A DNA stretch of 64,000 bases, taken from NCBI GenBank assembly GCA_003212175.1, contig QCQN01000003.1:38474-102473 (forward strand), given 5' to 3'. Numbering within the stretch: position 1 is the first letter of the stretch; each line of letters starts with the position of its first letter. This stretch comes from Prochlorococcus sp. AG-449-P16. GTDB taxonomy: Bacteria; Cyanobacteriota; Cyanobacteriia; PCC-6307; Cyanobiaceae. Both the position numbers and the translations under genes were made by a program. The notes beneath the pieces were generated by a model. That model saw only the letters and a program-made list of their open reading frames with translations. It was not told the origin of the DNA and did not search any database. Positions 22,032 through 29,917 of this stretch are shown piece after piece.

Positions 22032-22958
22032 TTGAATATGAAAATTCTTGTAATGGGTGGCACTAGATTTGTTGGCAAATCTTTGGTTGGCAAGTTATTA
22101 AGCCAAAATCATGATATTGATATTTTTACGAGAGGTAATAAGAATAATCCTGAAAAAACAAATTTAATTAAGGGTGATAGAAATAGTGCAGAAGATATCA
22201 TCAAACTAAGAAATAAAAAGTATGATGTTGTTTATGATATTTCTGGACGAGAGTTAGAACAAACTAAACTTCTTCTAGGAAATTTAGACAATTCTTTCCT
22301 GAGATATATATATGTTAGCTCTGCAGGTGTTTATAAAGATAATTTCGAAATACCCTTATCCGAAATTGATCCAATTGATCCAAATAGTCGGCACAAAGGA
22401 AAGTTTGAGACAGAAAATTGGTTGATAAACCAAAAAATTCCCTTTACAAGTTTTAGACCTACTTATATTTATGGACCAGGAAATTATAATAAAATTGAAA
22501 ATTGGTTTTTTGAAAGGTTATTTACTAAAAAATCTATACCAATCCCTGGCGACGGGGCTTTAATTACTCAGCTAGGTCATGTTTCGGATCTAACTGATGT
22601 GATGATAAGGTGCATGAATTTTGAAAATTCTAAAAATAATATTTACAACTGTTCAGGTGAAAAAGGAGTTACAATTAAAGGATTAATCTATTTATGTGCA
22701 AAAGTTCTTGGATTAGACAAAAATGAGATTTCTCTAAGAACATTTGATTATCAAAAATTAGATCCTAAATCTCGAAAGGGATTTCCAATTAGATTAAATC
22801 ATTATCAGACTGATATCTCTAAGATTAAAAGTGACTTAGAGTGGGCGCCAACTTTTGATTTACTTAATGGTTTAAAAGACAGCTATTTGAAAGATTTTAA
22901 TAATAAAAAGAGTGACGGTTTTGATGAAAATTCAGATCAGATTCTTTTTAATTCTTAA
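22032..22958 (+). CDS. NAD-dependent epimerase / CSP41-like SDR protein
   Basis: KILVMGGTRFVGKSLVGKLL, FRPTYIYGPGNYNKIE. Confidence 0.9.
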   Translation: MNMKILVMGGTRFVGKSLVGKLLSQNHDIDIFTRGNKNNPEKTNLIKGDRNSAEDIIKLRNKKYDVVYDISGRELEQTKLLLGNLDNSFLRYIYVSSAGVYKDNFEIPLSEIDPIDPNSRHKGKFETENWLINQKIPFTSFRPTYIYGPGNYNKIENWFFERLFTKKSIPIPGDGALITQLGHVSDLTDVMIRCMNFENSKNNIYNCSGEKGVTIKGLIYLCAKVLGLDKNEISLRTFDYQKLDPKSRKGFPIRLNHYQTDISKIKSDLEWAPTFDLLNGLKDSYLKDFNNKKSDGFDENSDQILFNS

Positions 22959-23471
22959 ATAGCCTAATAAAGTTAAAAAAGTCATGATGAATCCTATCCA
23001 ATAGAATATTAAACCTAAATTCTTAAATAAATTTATTTTGAATGGTGAAAAGAAGGTAACTAATGAAATAAAAAAGAAAAATGTTTTAAATTTGCCTAAT
23101 TGAGATGCAGGTAAACCGTCTTTTGTAACGTTCCTCAGGCTAGATATTATTAATTCTCTAAACAAAATTAATGTCAAAGACCAGAAAGGTATTAGATTAT
23201 TTTTACAAAGGAAAACTAATGGAATTAAATAGAATACTTTATCGCTTAAGGGATCAAGGATGGCTCCTAATCTGGTTTTAAGATTAAATTTCCTTGCAAT
23301 TAATCCGTCAAAATAATCTGTTAAGCCACCAATAATAATCAAAATAAAAACATAAAAAGGTCTATTTATTTCTAAAAAAAAGATTAGAGGAAATACAAGG
23401 AAAATTCGAGATATCGATAATAAGTTAGGAATATTTAATGCCAAATTTTGAAGGTTTTTTCTAATTAACAA
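22932..23471 (-). CDS. pgsA: CDP-diacylglycerol-glycerol-3-phosphate 3-phosphatidyltransferase
   Basis: NLLSISRI, GLTDYFDGLIARKFNLKTRLGAILDPLSDKVFY (CDP-alcohol phosphotransferase motif). Confidence 0.95.
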   Translation of the reverse strand: MLIRKNLQNLALNIPNLLSISRIFLVFPLIFFLEINRPFYVFILIIIGGLTDYFDGLIARKFNLKTRLGAILDPLSDKVFYLIPLVFLCKNNLIPFWSLTLILFRELIISSLRNVTKDGLPASQLGKFKTFFFFISLVTFFSPFKINLFKNLGLIFYWIGFIMTFLTLLGYLRIKKNLI

Positions 23472-23614
23472 ATTAATTACTCTATAACCAAAAATATATT
23501 ACACTCTCAACTAGCTTAAATTTTCAGTAAATATATCTTAATTGCTTTATATGATGGATTTTTAAATTGAAATTAAAAAAGAATCCTTAAAGATTATAAA
23601 CCCAACTTCTCTTT

Positions 23615-24271
23615 ATGATTGATGATGTTTTATATTACAAAATTATTACTTATTATCTAATGCAGCCTCATAGCATAAAGCTATCTCCAGAATCTGATTT
23701 GATAAATTCAATTAAAGAATATTCTTTATCGAATAATTTATATGGCTATGTTTCTGGAGTGGTTGGTAATCTTAGAACAGTTTGTATTCAATGCCCAGGG
23801 AAGCAAGAGATAAATAAATTCGAAGGAAACCTAGAGATAGTATCTCTTAATGGTCATTTTAATAAAGGGGATGTACATCTTCATTTGAGTTTTGCGGATG
23901 AGGGATGTAATGTCTTTGGGGGGCATCTTGAGGAGGGATGTATTGTAAAAAAAGGTACTGACATATTATTAATTTCTTTTGAACAAAAAATTATCAATAT
24001 CTCAAATAATGATTTAATTACAAATGAATCACGTGTGAAAGTTTATATTCTAAGAGATTGCCCTTGGTCGAAAAGAGCAATTAGGTTGCTTAATTCTTTA
24101 TCTATCCCTATTGAAGTTACTTTAATAGAAAATGATGAGAGCTTTCACAAAATAATGTCTAAAAGTAGGCATAATACTTTCCCTCAAATATTTTTGGATA
24201 ATAAATTTTTTGGAGGATTTGATGAACTCTCAGAACAAGCAAAATTTGATGAATTAAGGTCATTTAAGTAA
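23615..24271 (+). CDS. PPC/DUF296 domain fused to glutaredoxin-like domain
   Basis: N-terminal GYVSGVVGNLRT...HLHLSFADEGCNVFGGHLEEGCIV (PPC/DUF296); C-terminal VKVYILRDCPWSKRAIRLL...TFPQIFLDNKFFGGFDEL (glutaredoxin). Confidence 0.85.
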   Translation: MIDDVLYYKIITYYLMQPHSIKLSPESDLINSIKEYSLSNNLYGYVSGVVGNLRTVCIQCPGKQEINKFEGNLEIVSLNGHFNKGDVHLHLSFADEGCNVFGGHLEEGCIVKKGTDILLISFEQKIINISNNDLITNESRVKVYILRDCPWSKRAIRLLNSLSIPIEVTLIENDESFHKIMSKSRHNTFPQIFLDNKFFGGFDELSEQAKFDELRSFK

Positions 24272-24280
24272 TCCTGATTA

Positions 24281-24469
24281 TTAACTAACACGATTAGTCA
24301 GCTTTTCGGACATTAATTCCTCCTCTAACTGCTTTATTAATCTTGAGACAAGATTTTGAAATTCTGGTTGACAACCTTTAAATGCAGCTTTATGCCTTAT
24401 TGGTTCATTTCTTGTTCTTAAGTCTGTAAGCATAAGTTGTAAAGCGTCAATTTTTGGGTTTATTTTCAT
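24281..24469 (-). CDS. Small hypothetical protein, 62 aa
   Basis: Isolated ORF in a convergent position, helical. Confidence 0.6.
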   Translation of the reverse strand: MKINPKIDALQLMLTDLRTRNEPIRHKAAFKGCQPEFQNLVSRLIKQLEEELMSEKLTNRVS

Positions 24470-24494
24470 AGTTTTATTTTTATATTTACATCTT

Positions 24495-25154
24495 TTAAAT
24501 CATTTGCATAGCTTTTTTAAAAGAAATTTTTTTATTATCCTTTGAACTTGTAACTTCTATAATTTTATTTATTGATTCTTTGTTTTTTAAAGAGTCAATA
24601 CAACATCTCGCAACTAATCTTCTTGGTATTGATCCATTAATCTGAGTATCTTCTTTTGAATAATTTATATTTTCTAATTTGATATCTTCAACTTCCTTTA
24701 ATCCTCCGGGTCTAATGATAGTCCATTCGAAATTTGATTTTCGTAATAAATTTTCGCCTATTTTTTTCCAAATTAAAATTAAACCAAAAAAATTTAAAGG
24801 GTGAAATAATCTACCAGTGCAGAGAGAACTAACTAAAATAACTCTCTTGATACCAACTCTTTTGCAACTCTCTAGTTGCTTTTGTACCCCTAATGCATCA
24901 ACTTTTGCTGGACCAGTTAAATCCAAAGATGCTCTCGCACCAGTAGCAATTACCAAAGCATCAATGTCATTCAAAGCTTTATCTAGTTCCTTTTTTTTGT
25001 ACAATGAAACTCTAAATGTTTCCAAATTCTTTAACTCATCTGAAACTTTTGAGTTGTTTCTAATAATTTGCCTCACTTTAAATCCTTTTTTAACTGCCTC
25101 CTCAGCAATTCTGTAACCTGTTTTCCCTGATGCACCAGTAATTGCTATCTTCAT
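24495..25154 (-). CDS. NAD(P)-binding atypical SDR protein
   Basis: MKIAITGASGKTGYRIAEEAVKKGFKV, IIRPGGL. Confidence 0.9.
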   Translation of the reverse strand: MKIAITGASGKTGYRIAEEAVKKGFKVRQIIRNNSKVSDELKNLETFRVSLYKKKELDKALNDIDALVIATGARASLDLTGPAKVDALGVQKQLESCKRVGIKRVILVSSLCTGRLFHPLNFFGLILIWKKIGENLLRKSNFEWTIIRPGGLKEVEDIKLENINYSKEDTQINGSIPRRLVARCCIDSLKNKESINKIIEVTSSKDNKKISFKKAMQMI

Positions 25155-25190
25155 GATTAAAAAAGCTAATTTTATTATTATATTAATTTC

Positions 25191-25844
25191 TTAGGGTTTT
25201 TTACATATAATTTTATTTTTTCTTTTGGGATAAAGAGTACGACATAAATAGCATTTGGTTCCATCACAGCCTCTTGCTGTGCAATATTCTCTGCCATAAA
25301 AAATTATTTGTAAATGTAAGGTATTCCATTCATTTATAGGAAATATTTTTTTTAGGTCTTTTTCTGTTTGAATAACACTATCTCCATTTGATAAGCCCCA
25401 TCTTTGTGAGAGCCTGTGTATATGAGTATCAACCGGGAATGAGGGGATTTTAAAAACTTGCGACATTACAACAGATGCAGTTTTATGGCCTACACCAGGG
25501 AGAGATTCAAGGTCCTCAAAAGTACAAGGTACTTCATTATCAAATTTTTGAATAATTAATTTTGATAGTTGATATATATTTTTGGATTTCTGATTAGACA
25601 AGCCCAATTGTTTTATGAATTTATAAATGCCATCAATACCAAGATTCACCATTTTTTTAGGGGTATCCGCAGCTTTAAATAAGTCTTTTGTTAATTCATT
25701 GACCTTTTTATCAGTAGATTGAGCACTTAAAACAACTGCTACTAATAATGTAAAAGAATTCGAGTGATCAAGTGGTATTGGGGGTGATGGGTAAAGTTTC
25801 TTGAGTTCTTTAATTATGATTTTCGCTCTTTCAGTCTTTCTCAT
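25191..25844 (-). CDS. nth: Endonuclease III
   Basis: HhH LPGVGHKTASVVM, VDTHIHRLSQRWGL, C-terminal 4Fe-4S Cys pattern CTARGCDGTKCYLC. Confidence 0.95.
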   Translation of the reverse strand: MRKTERAKIIIKELKKLYPSPPIPLDHSNSFTLLVAVVLSAQSTDKKVNELTKDLFKAADTPKKMVNLGIDGIYKFIKQLGLSNQKSKNIYQLSKLIIQKFDNEVPCTFEDLESLPGVGHKTASVVMSQVFKIPSFPVDTHIHRLSQRWGLSNGDSVIQTEKDLKKIFPINEWNTLHLQIIFYGREYCTARGCDGTKCYLCRTLYPKRKNKIICKKP

Positions 25845-25939
25845 ATGTTAAGGCCCTTGTTTGATGTATAAAATTATACAAAGATAATTGAGGATTAGGA
25901 TTTTCTGCTAATTTAATAGCTTTAGAGAAGTCGTTTTTT

Positions 25940-26998
25940 GTGAATAATGAGGCGTTAGTAATTGATGATCTCCATCATAAATATAATAAACAAAAATTAT
26001 CTAGCTGGATTTTAAATGCAATTAATTTAAAAATTGAAAAGGGTAAATTATTAGGTTTACTCGGCCCTTCAGGGTGTGGTAAAACTACACTTCTGAGATT
26101 AATTGCAGGTTTTGAATATCCATCTAAAGGTAGAATCATATTAAATGATATAGAAATTTCTAATACTAAAAGAATACTGACTCCTGAAAAAAGGAACATT
26201 GGTATGGTTTTTCAAGATTATGCACTTTTCCCTCATTTAACAGTTTTAGAAAATATACTTTTCGGTTTAAAAAATAAAAATGACAGAAGTAGAGTTGATT
26301 ACTTAACAAAAATTGTAGGGTTAAATCCCTTATTAAATAGATATCCACATGAATTATCCGGTGGCCAAAAACAAAGATTAGCCATTGCACGTGCTTTAGC
26401 TCCCGGCACTAATTTTTTATTGTTAGATGAACCTTTTTGTAGTCTCGACATGCACGTTAAACTTAAATTGAGGAGTGAACTTCCAAATATTTTGAGGAGT
26501 GTTAATGCAAGCGGATTAATGGTTACTCATGACCCTGAAGAGGCCATGTCTATCTGCGATAAGGTTGCTGTGATGAATGAAGGGAAAATACATCAAATTG
26601 ACTCACCTATTAATCTTCTAGAAAGACCTAAGACACTATTTGTAAGTAGTTTTATTTTAGGCAATAATATTCTTAATCTCAACAAAAAAGGAGATTACTA
26701 TTTGTCATGCTTGGGTGAAATAAATACTAGTAAAGTAGTAGTTGATGGAAATGTAAAATTTCTATCAATATCTCCAAAGTTTATCTCCATAAAAAAATCT
26801 AATAATGGTAATGCAACAGTTGTTGCTAAAGAATTTCTTGGTGAATTTTTTATATACAAATTATCAATTAATAGTGAAACTATTAGAGTAAGATCTAATA
26901 TTAATAATATATTGAAAATAGGTGATAAATGTATATTAAGTATTAATCAGGGAAGTTACTTTTTTATTTTTCCAGGAGGACAAAAGATATTTATTTAG
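25940..26998 (+). CDS. futC: ABC transporter ATP-binding protein, Fe(3+)-type (FutC/FbpC-like)
   Basis: Walker A GPSGCGKTTLL, LSGGQKQRLAIARALAP, LLLDEPFCSLD, C-terminal TOBE-like region; GTG start. Confidence 0.82.
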   Translation: MNNEALVIDDLHHKYNKQKLSSWILNAINLKIEKGKLLGLLGPSGCGKTTLLRLIAGFEYPSKGRIILNDIEISNTKRILTPEKRNIGMVFQDYALFPHLTVLENILFGLKNKNDRSRVDYLTKIVGLNPLLNRYPHELSGGQKQRLAIARALAPGTNFLLLDEPFCSLDMHVKLKLRSELPNILRSVNASGLMVTHDPEEAMSICDKVAVMNEGKIHQIDSPINLLERPKTLFVSSFILGNNILNLNKKGDYYLSCLGEINTSKVVVDGNVKFLSISPKFISIKKSNNGNATVVAKEFLGEFFIYKLSINSETIRVRSNINNILKIGDKCILSINQGSYFFIFPGGQKIFI

Positions 26999-27138
26999 GA
27001 GTTAATTATAGGCAATTACACTTACCCCCCTTCCAATTAGAACATTTTTTCTTTTTACATTTCTTTTTTTTGTTTACATAAAGTTTGTTAACTAATAGCA
27101 ATATTGAACTATCCTTCTCAAAATCCATTTTATGTATT

Positions 27139-27157
27139 GCTATTGATATTCATTATC
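27139..27157 (+). promoter_or_regulatory. Fur-box-like site upstream of ferritin
   Basis: GCTATTGATATTCATTATC: 16/19 by hand to GATAATGATAATCATTATC, about 84 bp before the ferritin ATG. Confidence 0.65.
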
Positions 27158-27240
27158 ATATTCATTAACATATTTCAAATGAATGTTTATCTACTTATTT
27201 ATACAAAATGTTGTATTATTTAGTTAAATGCTTTTAAAAA

Positions 27241-27795
27241 ATGACTGAGAATAATTTGAAAACAAAAAATTTAATAAATTTTGGACCTTCTGGAAGAGCT
27301 GTGGCTCAACCATTAGATACTCAGTTATTGGAAAATTTCTTTGAACATTTAACGATGGAAAGATACGCAAATGTTCAATATTTTGCAATTTACTTATGGT
27401 TTCAAGAACGTGACTTGAACGGATTCGCTTCTTACTTTTTAAATGAATCTATGGGAGAAATGGACCATGCTCGTAGGTTTGCAGACTATCTAATAGCTCG
27501 TGGTCAAAAAGTACAACTAAAAGAATTAGATGCTCCCATTCAAGAGTGGGAATCTATTGAAGATTTAATATCATTTTCTTTTAATATGGAAGCAGATTTA
27601 ACGTCATCATTGCAGCAACTTTATTCTATTTCTGAAAGGCTATCAGATACCAGATCAAATGTTTTTTTAGATCCTATAGTTGAAGCTCAGACTAAATCAG
27701 AAGATGAATTTGCCAACATATTAGGTAAAGTTAAATTTGCAGCAAACCAACCATCTGCAATATTGTTAATAGATAGTGATTTAAATAAAAAATAG
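27241..27795 (+). CDS. Ferritin
   Basis: ERYANVQYFAIYLWFQERDLNGFASYFLNESMGEMDHARRFADYLIARG (diiron E/ExxH pattern). Confidence 0.95.
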   Translation: MTENNLKTKNLINFGPSGRAVAQPLDTQLLENFFEHLTMERYANVQYFAIYLWFQERDLNGFASYFLNESMGEMDHARRFADYLIARGQKVQLKELDAPIQEWESIEDLISFSFNMEADLTSSLQQLYSISERLSDTRSNVFLDPIVEAQTKSEDEFANILGKVKFAANQPSAILLIDSDLNKK

Positions 27796-28068
27796 TTTTT
27801 TAAGATTAATTTCATCAATTGTCCTTTGACATTTCTCAAATAATAAATCACTTAAACTTATCTGATCAATAGATCTTTTCTTCAACAGTTTAGCTATTGA
27901 TGATATTTCATTAACTCTTTCATAAATTAATTTGTTTTCAATAATTAATCTTTCTTTCAAACAACTGTTAGTTGTCCTCGAATATGTTGATTGAATGATA
28001 TTTAACCTAGAAGACAATGTTTCTATTTCAAGGAACATATTATTTATAAGGCATTCTGAGCTTTTCAT
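27781..28068 (-). CDS. Hypothetical coiled-coil protein, 95 aa
   Basis: ORF between ferritin and the CRP regulator, 15-bp convergent overlap with ferritin. Confidence 0.6.
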   Translation of the reverse strand: MKSSECLINNMFLEIETLSSRLNIIQSTYSRTTNSCLKERLIIENKLIYERVNEISSIAKLLKKRSIDQISLSDLLFEKCQRTIDEINLKKLFFI

Positions 28069-28076
28069 TTCTTTTT

Positions 28077-28664
28077 TTACAAAGGTGATGACTCTATAAA
28101 TGTGGGATCGACGCTGACTGTTTGAGTTCCTACAGGAGCAATTAATAACTCTGAAGATCTAAGCTTAGATATTAATCTTGTTGATGTAACTCTTGTAGAA
28201 CCTATCAACTCGCCAATTCTTTCATGGGTGAGCCTAAAGGGGAGTTCACACCATTTGCCACACCTCTTCCCAAGACGGTTAACTAATATTGATAATAAAG
28301 CTTGAAGTCTTTGTTCAGCATTGCCTAAATGTCTAATTCTAAGCAACTGAAGAGTCCACTCATTTACAGCGTCAAAACCAGTATTCTCATCAATACTTAC
28401 ATTGCTATGAAAAGAGAGATCTGTTAAAGCCTCTACACAAACACCTTCACTGCATAATAAATCTGTTCGCAATTGATCACCTGATTGTAAAAAAGCAAGA
28501 GTCATGCCTTCAGTTTCTTCACATGGACAATATACTCTTGCAATTCCACTTTCAACTTCTAGACAAGTACCTTTAGGTCTTGAGGATGGATCTATTAAGA
28601 CTGACTGTCCAGTAATTATCCTTACTGATTTTGATGTGGATTCTCCATAATTATGGAAATTCAT
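28077..28664 (-). CDS. CRP/FNR-family transcriptional regulator, cysteine-rich
   Basis: cNMP-binding-like beta barrel plus HTH LPFRLTHERIGELIGSTRVTSTRLISKLRSSELL. Confidence 0.9.
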   Translation of the reverse strand: MNFHNYGESTSKSVRIITGQSVLIDPSSRPKGTCLEVESGIARVYCPCEETEGMTLAFLQSGDQLRTDLLCSEGVCVEALTDLSFHSNVSIDENTGFDAVNEWTLQLLRIRHLGNAEQRLQALLSILVNRLGKRCGKWCELPFRLTHERIGELIGSTRVTSTRLISKLRSSELLIAPVGTQTVSVDPTFIESSPL

Positions 28665-28671
28665 TTACTTT

Positions 28672-28690
28672 GATAATGAGAATTATTATC
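28672..28690 (-). promoter_or_regulatory. Fur box upstream of the CRP-family gene
   Basis: GATAATGAGAATTATTATC: 17/19 by hand to the Fur consensus, starting 7 bp upstream of the ATG. Confidence 0.78.
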
Positions 28691-28712
28691 AATTATGTAT
28701 CATTTAATTATT

Positions 28713-28731
28713 TATTGCAATAGATTCTCAT
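28713..28731 (+). promoter_or_regulatory. Second, weaker Fur-box-like element in the divergent intergenic region
   Basis: tagattCTCATTATCa; right half-site intact, about 13/19 overall. Confidence 0.4.
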
Positions 28732-28831
28732 TATCATATATTGATTTGATGTTTTTCTTTACAATATAAAATTGAATACAATTAAAAGATACAAATAACT
28801 AATTTTTCAATAAAATAAGTTCAATGAAAAA

Positions 28832-29023
28832 ATGAGTTCAATGAAAATATGCATTAATTGTGGCTGTTCAGATATTGTTTCAGATAGATCATTAGGAGGC
28901 AAGCTTGTTTGTGTAAGATGCGGATCTTCGATTTTCAGAAATAAATCTTTAACTCTTAAAAAAGTCAAAAATCTAATTTATTTAATTATTGGCTTATTTA
29001 TTTTATTTATAATCATTATTTAG
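28832..29023 (+). CDS. Zinc-ribbon single-TM microprotein
   Basis: CINCGCSDI...LVCVRCGSSI then a C-terminal TM LIYLIIGLFILFIIII. Confidence 0.75.
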   Translation: MSSMKICINCGCSDIVSDRSLGGKLVCVRCGSSIFRNKSLTLKKVKNLIYLIIGLFILFIIII

Positions 29024-29803
29024 TTTTCTTTGTATATTCCAATTTCCTTTGTGACCAGTAATTTTTATATTTATATCAAACAATTTATTAATATTTTTAG
29101 TTGTCATTACTTCTTTTTGCGTTCCATCGTAAATTATTGTCCTGTCTTTCATCATAATTATTCTACTATAAATTTCTGTAATTGAAGTTATATCATGGGT
29201 AGTACATAAGATAGTAGTGTTTATCTTTGATAACTCATTAACTTTATCAATAACATAAAATTTTGATTTCAAATCTAGATTAGCTATCGGTTCATCAAGG
29301 ATTAAAATCTCTGGATTTGCTATCAATGCTCTTGAAATAAGAATAATTTGTTTCTCTCCTTCAGATAAATGACCAAAATATTTTTGTGATAGGTGGCTTA
29401 GCTTCATATTCTGCATGTGATTTTTAGCTAATAAAATATCTAATTTTGATAAATATTCAATTTTGCAATACTTTCCATATAAACCGCCGATAATTAAATC
29501 TAATACTTTTAAATCTGGTTTTATTCTTTTTCTTATATCAGTGTTAACTGTACTAATTTTTTTTCTAAGTTCCCATATATTAATAAGCTCCTTATTAAGG
29601 ATTTTAAAAATAGTACTTTCTTTTAAAATCGGATAAATATTTCTATTAATAAGTTCAATTAAAGATGATTTTCCAGATCCATTAGGTCCGATTAATATGA
29701 CATTTTCTTTAAATTTAAGATTTAGCGATAAATTCTTAACAACCTCATAATCATTTTTAATTGAGCTTACATTTCGAATCTCTAGCCAATAATTTTCTTT
29801 CAT
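29003..29803 (-). CDS. Orphan ABC transporter ATP-binding protein
   Basis: GPNGSGKSSLIELI, HLSEGEKQIILISRALIANPEILILDEPIANLD. Confidence 0.88.
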   Translation of the reverse strand: MKENYWLEIRNVSSIKNDYEVVKNLSLNLKFKENVILIGPNGSGKSSLIELINRNIYPILKESTIFKILNKELINIWELRKKISTVNTDIRKRIKPDLKVLDLIIGGLYGKYCKIEYLSKLDILLAKNHMQNMKLSHLSQKYFGHLSEGEKQIILISRALIANPEILILDEPIANLDLKSKFYVIDKVNELSKINTTILCTTHDITSITEIYSRIIMMKDRTIIYDGTQKEVMTTKNINKLFDINIKITGHKGNWNIQRKLNNDYK

Positions 29804-29917
29804 TAATTGTCAAAATTTACTACTCCAAAATATAAATAGTTGAATTGAACTAAGTATAAATATTATTAAATAAAACCAATTTAACCATGTAGGTCTGCTA
29901 ACTTTTTTCAAAATAAA

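Noticed and set aside
25863-25939. AAAGATAATTGAGG before the Fe ABC ATPase as a Fur site
   Set aside because: Only a partial half-site; too weak compared with the sites at 27139 and 28672
26166-26390. Minus ORFs inside the Fe ABC ATPase gene
   Set aside because: Antisense to strong ABC motifs
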